Made by a program: the position numbers and the translations under genes. 64,000 nucleotides of DNA. Source: Roseovarius sp. Pro17. GTDB taxonomy: Bacteria > Pseudomonadota > Alphaproteobacteria > Rhodobacterales > Rhodobacteraceae. The DNA lies in NCBI RefSeq assembly GCF_035599575.1, contig NZ_CP141179.1:3318501-3382500 (forward strand), in the 5' to 3' direction. Every line of letters begins with the position of its first letter. Within the stretch, counting starts at the first letter, position 1. This document shows positions 63,340-64,000 of the stretch, piece by piece. The notes beneath the pieces were generated by a model. That model was not told where the DNA came from and made no database searches. It saw only the letters and a program-made list of their open reading frames with translations.

Positions 63340-64000
63340 AAGCTCCGACTGATTGTAGGCGTTCGGTTTCAGGTACTGTTTCACTCCCCTCGTCGGGGTG
63401 CTTTTCACCTTTCCCTCACGGTACTGGTTCACTATCGGTCAGTAAGGAGTACTTAGCCTTCGAAGGTGGTCCTCCGATCTTCAGACAGAATTTCACGTGT
63501 TCCGCCCTACTTAATACGTCCAATCATGCTTCATATACGGGGCTATCACCCTCTATGGCCGTGCTTCCCAACACGTTTTATTCGCACTCATGGCTCGGCT
63601 GGTCCCCGTTCGCTCGCCGCTACTAGGGGAGTATCATATTGATTTCCTTTCCTCCGGGTACTTAGATGTTTCAGTTCCCCGGGTTTGCTCTTATAAACCT
63701 ATGTATTCAGTCTATAAGTACCTGTTTCAGCCCGCTATAAATTGCCCGAAAGCAATTATAACAAACTGTCAGGTGGGTTGCCCCATTCGGAAATTCATGG
63801 ATCAAAGCTTATTCTCAGCTCCCCATGACTTATCGCAGAGTATCACGTCCTTCATCGCCTCTTACTGCCAAGGCATTCACCAAACGCCCTTTTCGCGCTT
63901 GATTTGATCCAGAAAAAGACAGACTTGCGTCTGACACGGCCTCCCCAGCTGGTAACTAAAGGGGGCCTTTATTCTGGAACAAAAGTCATACTTTGTTTCC

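Overview
The window is high-GC alphaproteobacterial DNA, most likely from the Rhodobacteraceae (Roseobacter group). The grounds are the CobG/CobN/CobW/CbtAB gene set, an SOS box of the alphaproteobacterial type (GTTC-N7-GTTC), tail proteins of gene-transfer-agent type, and the 23S-5S-tRNA-fMet order of the rRNA operon.

Region 1 (1-7494, minus strand) is a vitamin B12 operon. A cobalamin riboswitch is followed by the cobalt permease pair cbtB-cbtA, a His-rich exported protein, a DUF1636 protein, cobW, cobN, cobG and the first codons of cobH. Region 2 (7500-8560) is decayed DNA: fused stubs of IS3-type and IS66-type transposases and a broken copy of a phage Rz1-like gene.

Region 3 (8768-60130) is a 51,363-bp integrated prophage. 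It lies between two 205-bp direct repeats that end in the 3' part of tRNA-fMet, and the intact tRNA is at the right end. Cargo occupies both ends and the middle. The left end (9.0-13.4 kb) holds a DUF91-like nuclease, a Cys-rich HNH-like protein, a large membrane protein and a small unknown. Then come integrase and excisionase, separated by a symmetric array of GGGTGGC repeats, and a replication block with an O-like initiator carrying iterons inside its own gene. A C5 methyltransferase follows whose second half reads convincingly in two frames. The middle cargo (20.4-29.5 kb) is a type I restriction system with two extra genes, an hsdR with an apparent frameshift, and a GmrSD-like enzyme. The structural genes combine a lambda-type head (GpA terminase, W, B, C with a nested scaffold, D, E) with a tail tip of gene-transfer-agent type (DUF2460, DUF2163, NlpC/P60, TIM-barrel protein). 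A -1 slippery site A AAA AAC is present in the tail chaperone. A methyltransferase moron with its own promoter and hairpin sits inside the tail genes. After the lysis genes come a GlxA-type regulator divergent from a class II aldolase, an SOS-controlled umuDC pair and a YedK/HMCES peptidase.

Region 4 (60084-64000, minus strand) is the distal part of an rRNA operon: 23S, 5S and tRNA-fMet. The 23S gene is interrupted in helix 25 by a 619-nt intervening sequence bounded by a 21-bp inverted repeat. The loop encodes a complete 178-residue PagL-type lipid A deacylase (acyloxyacyl hydrolase) with its own ribosome binding site and the full His-Ser-Glu triad at the spacing of the family. A protein gene of this kind inside an rRNA intervening sequence is the most unusual thing in the window.
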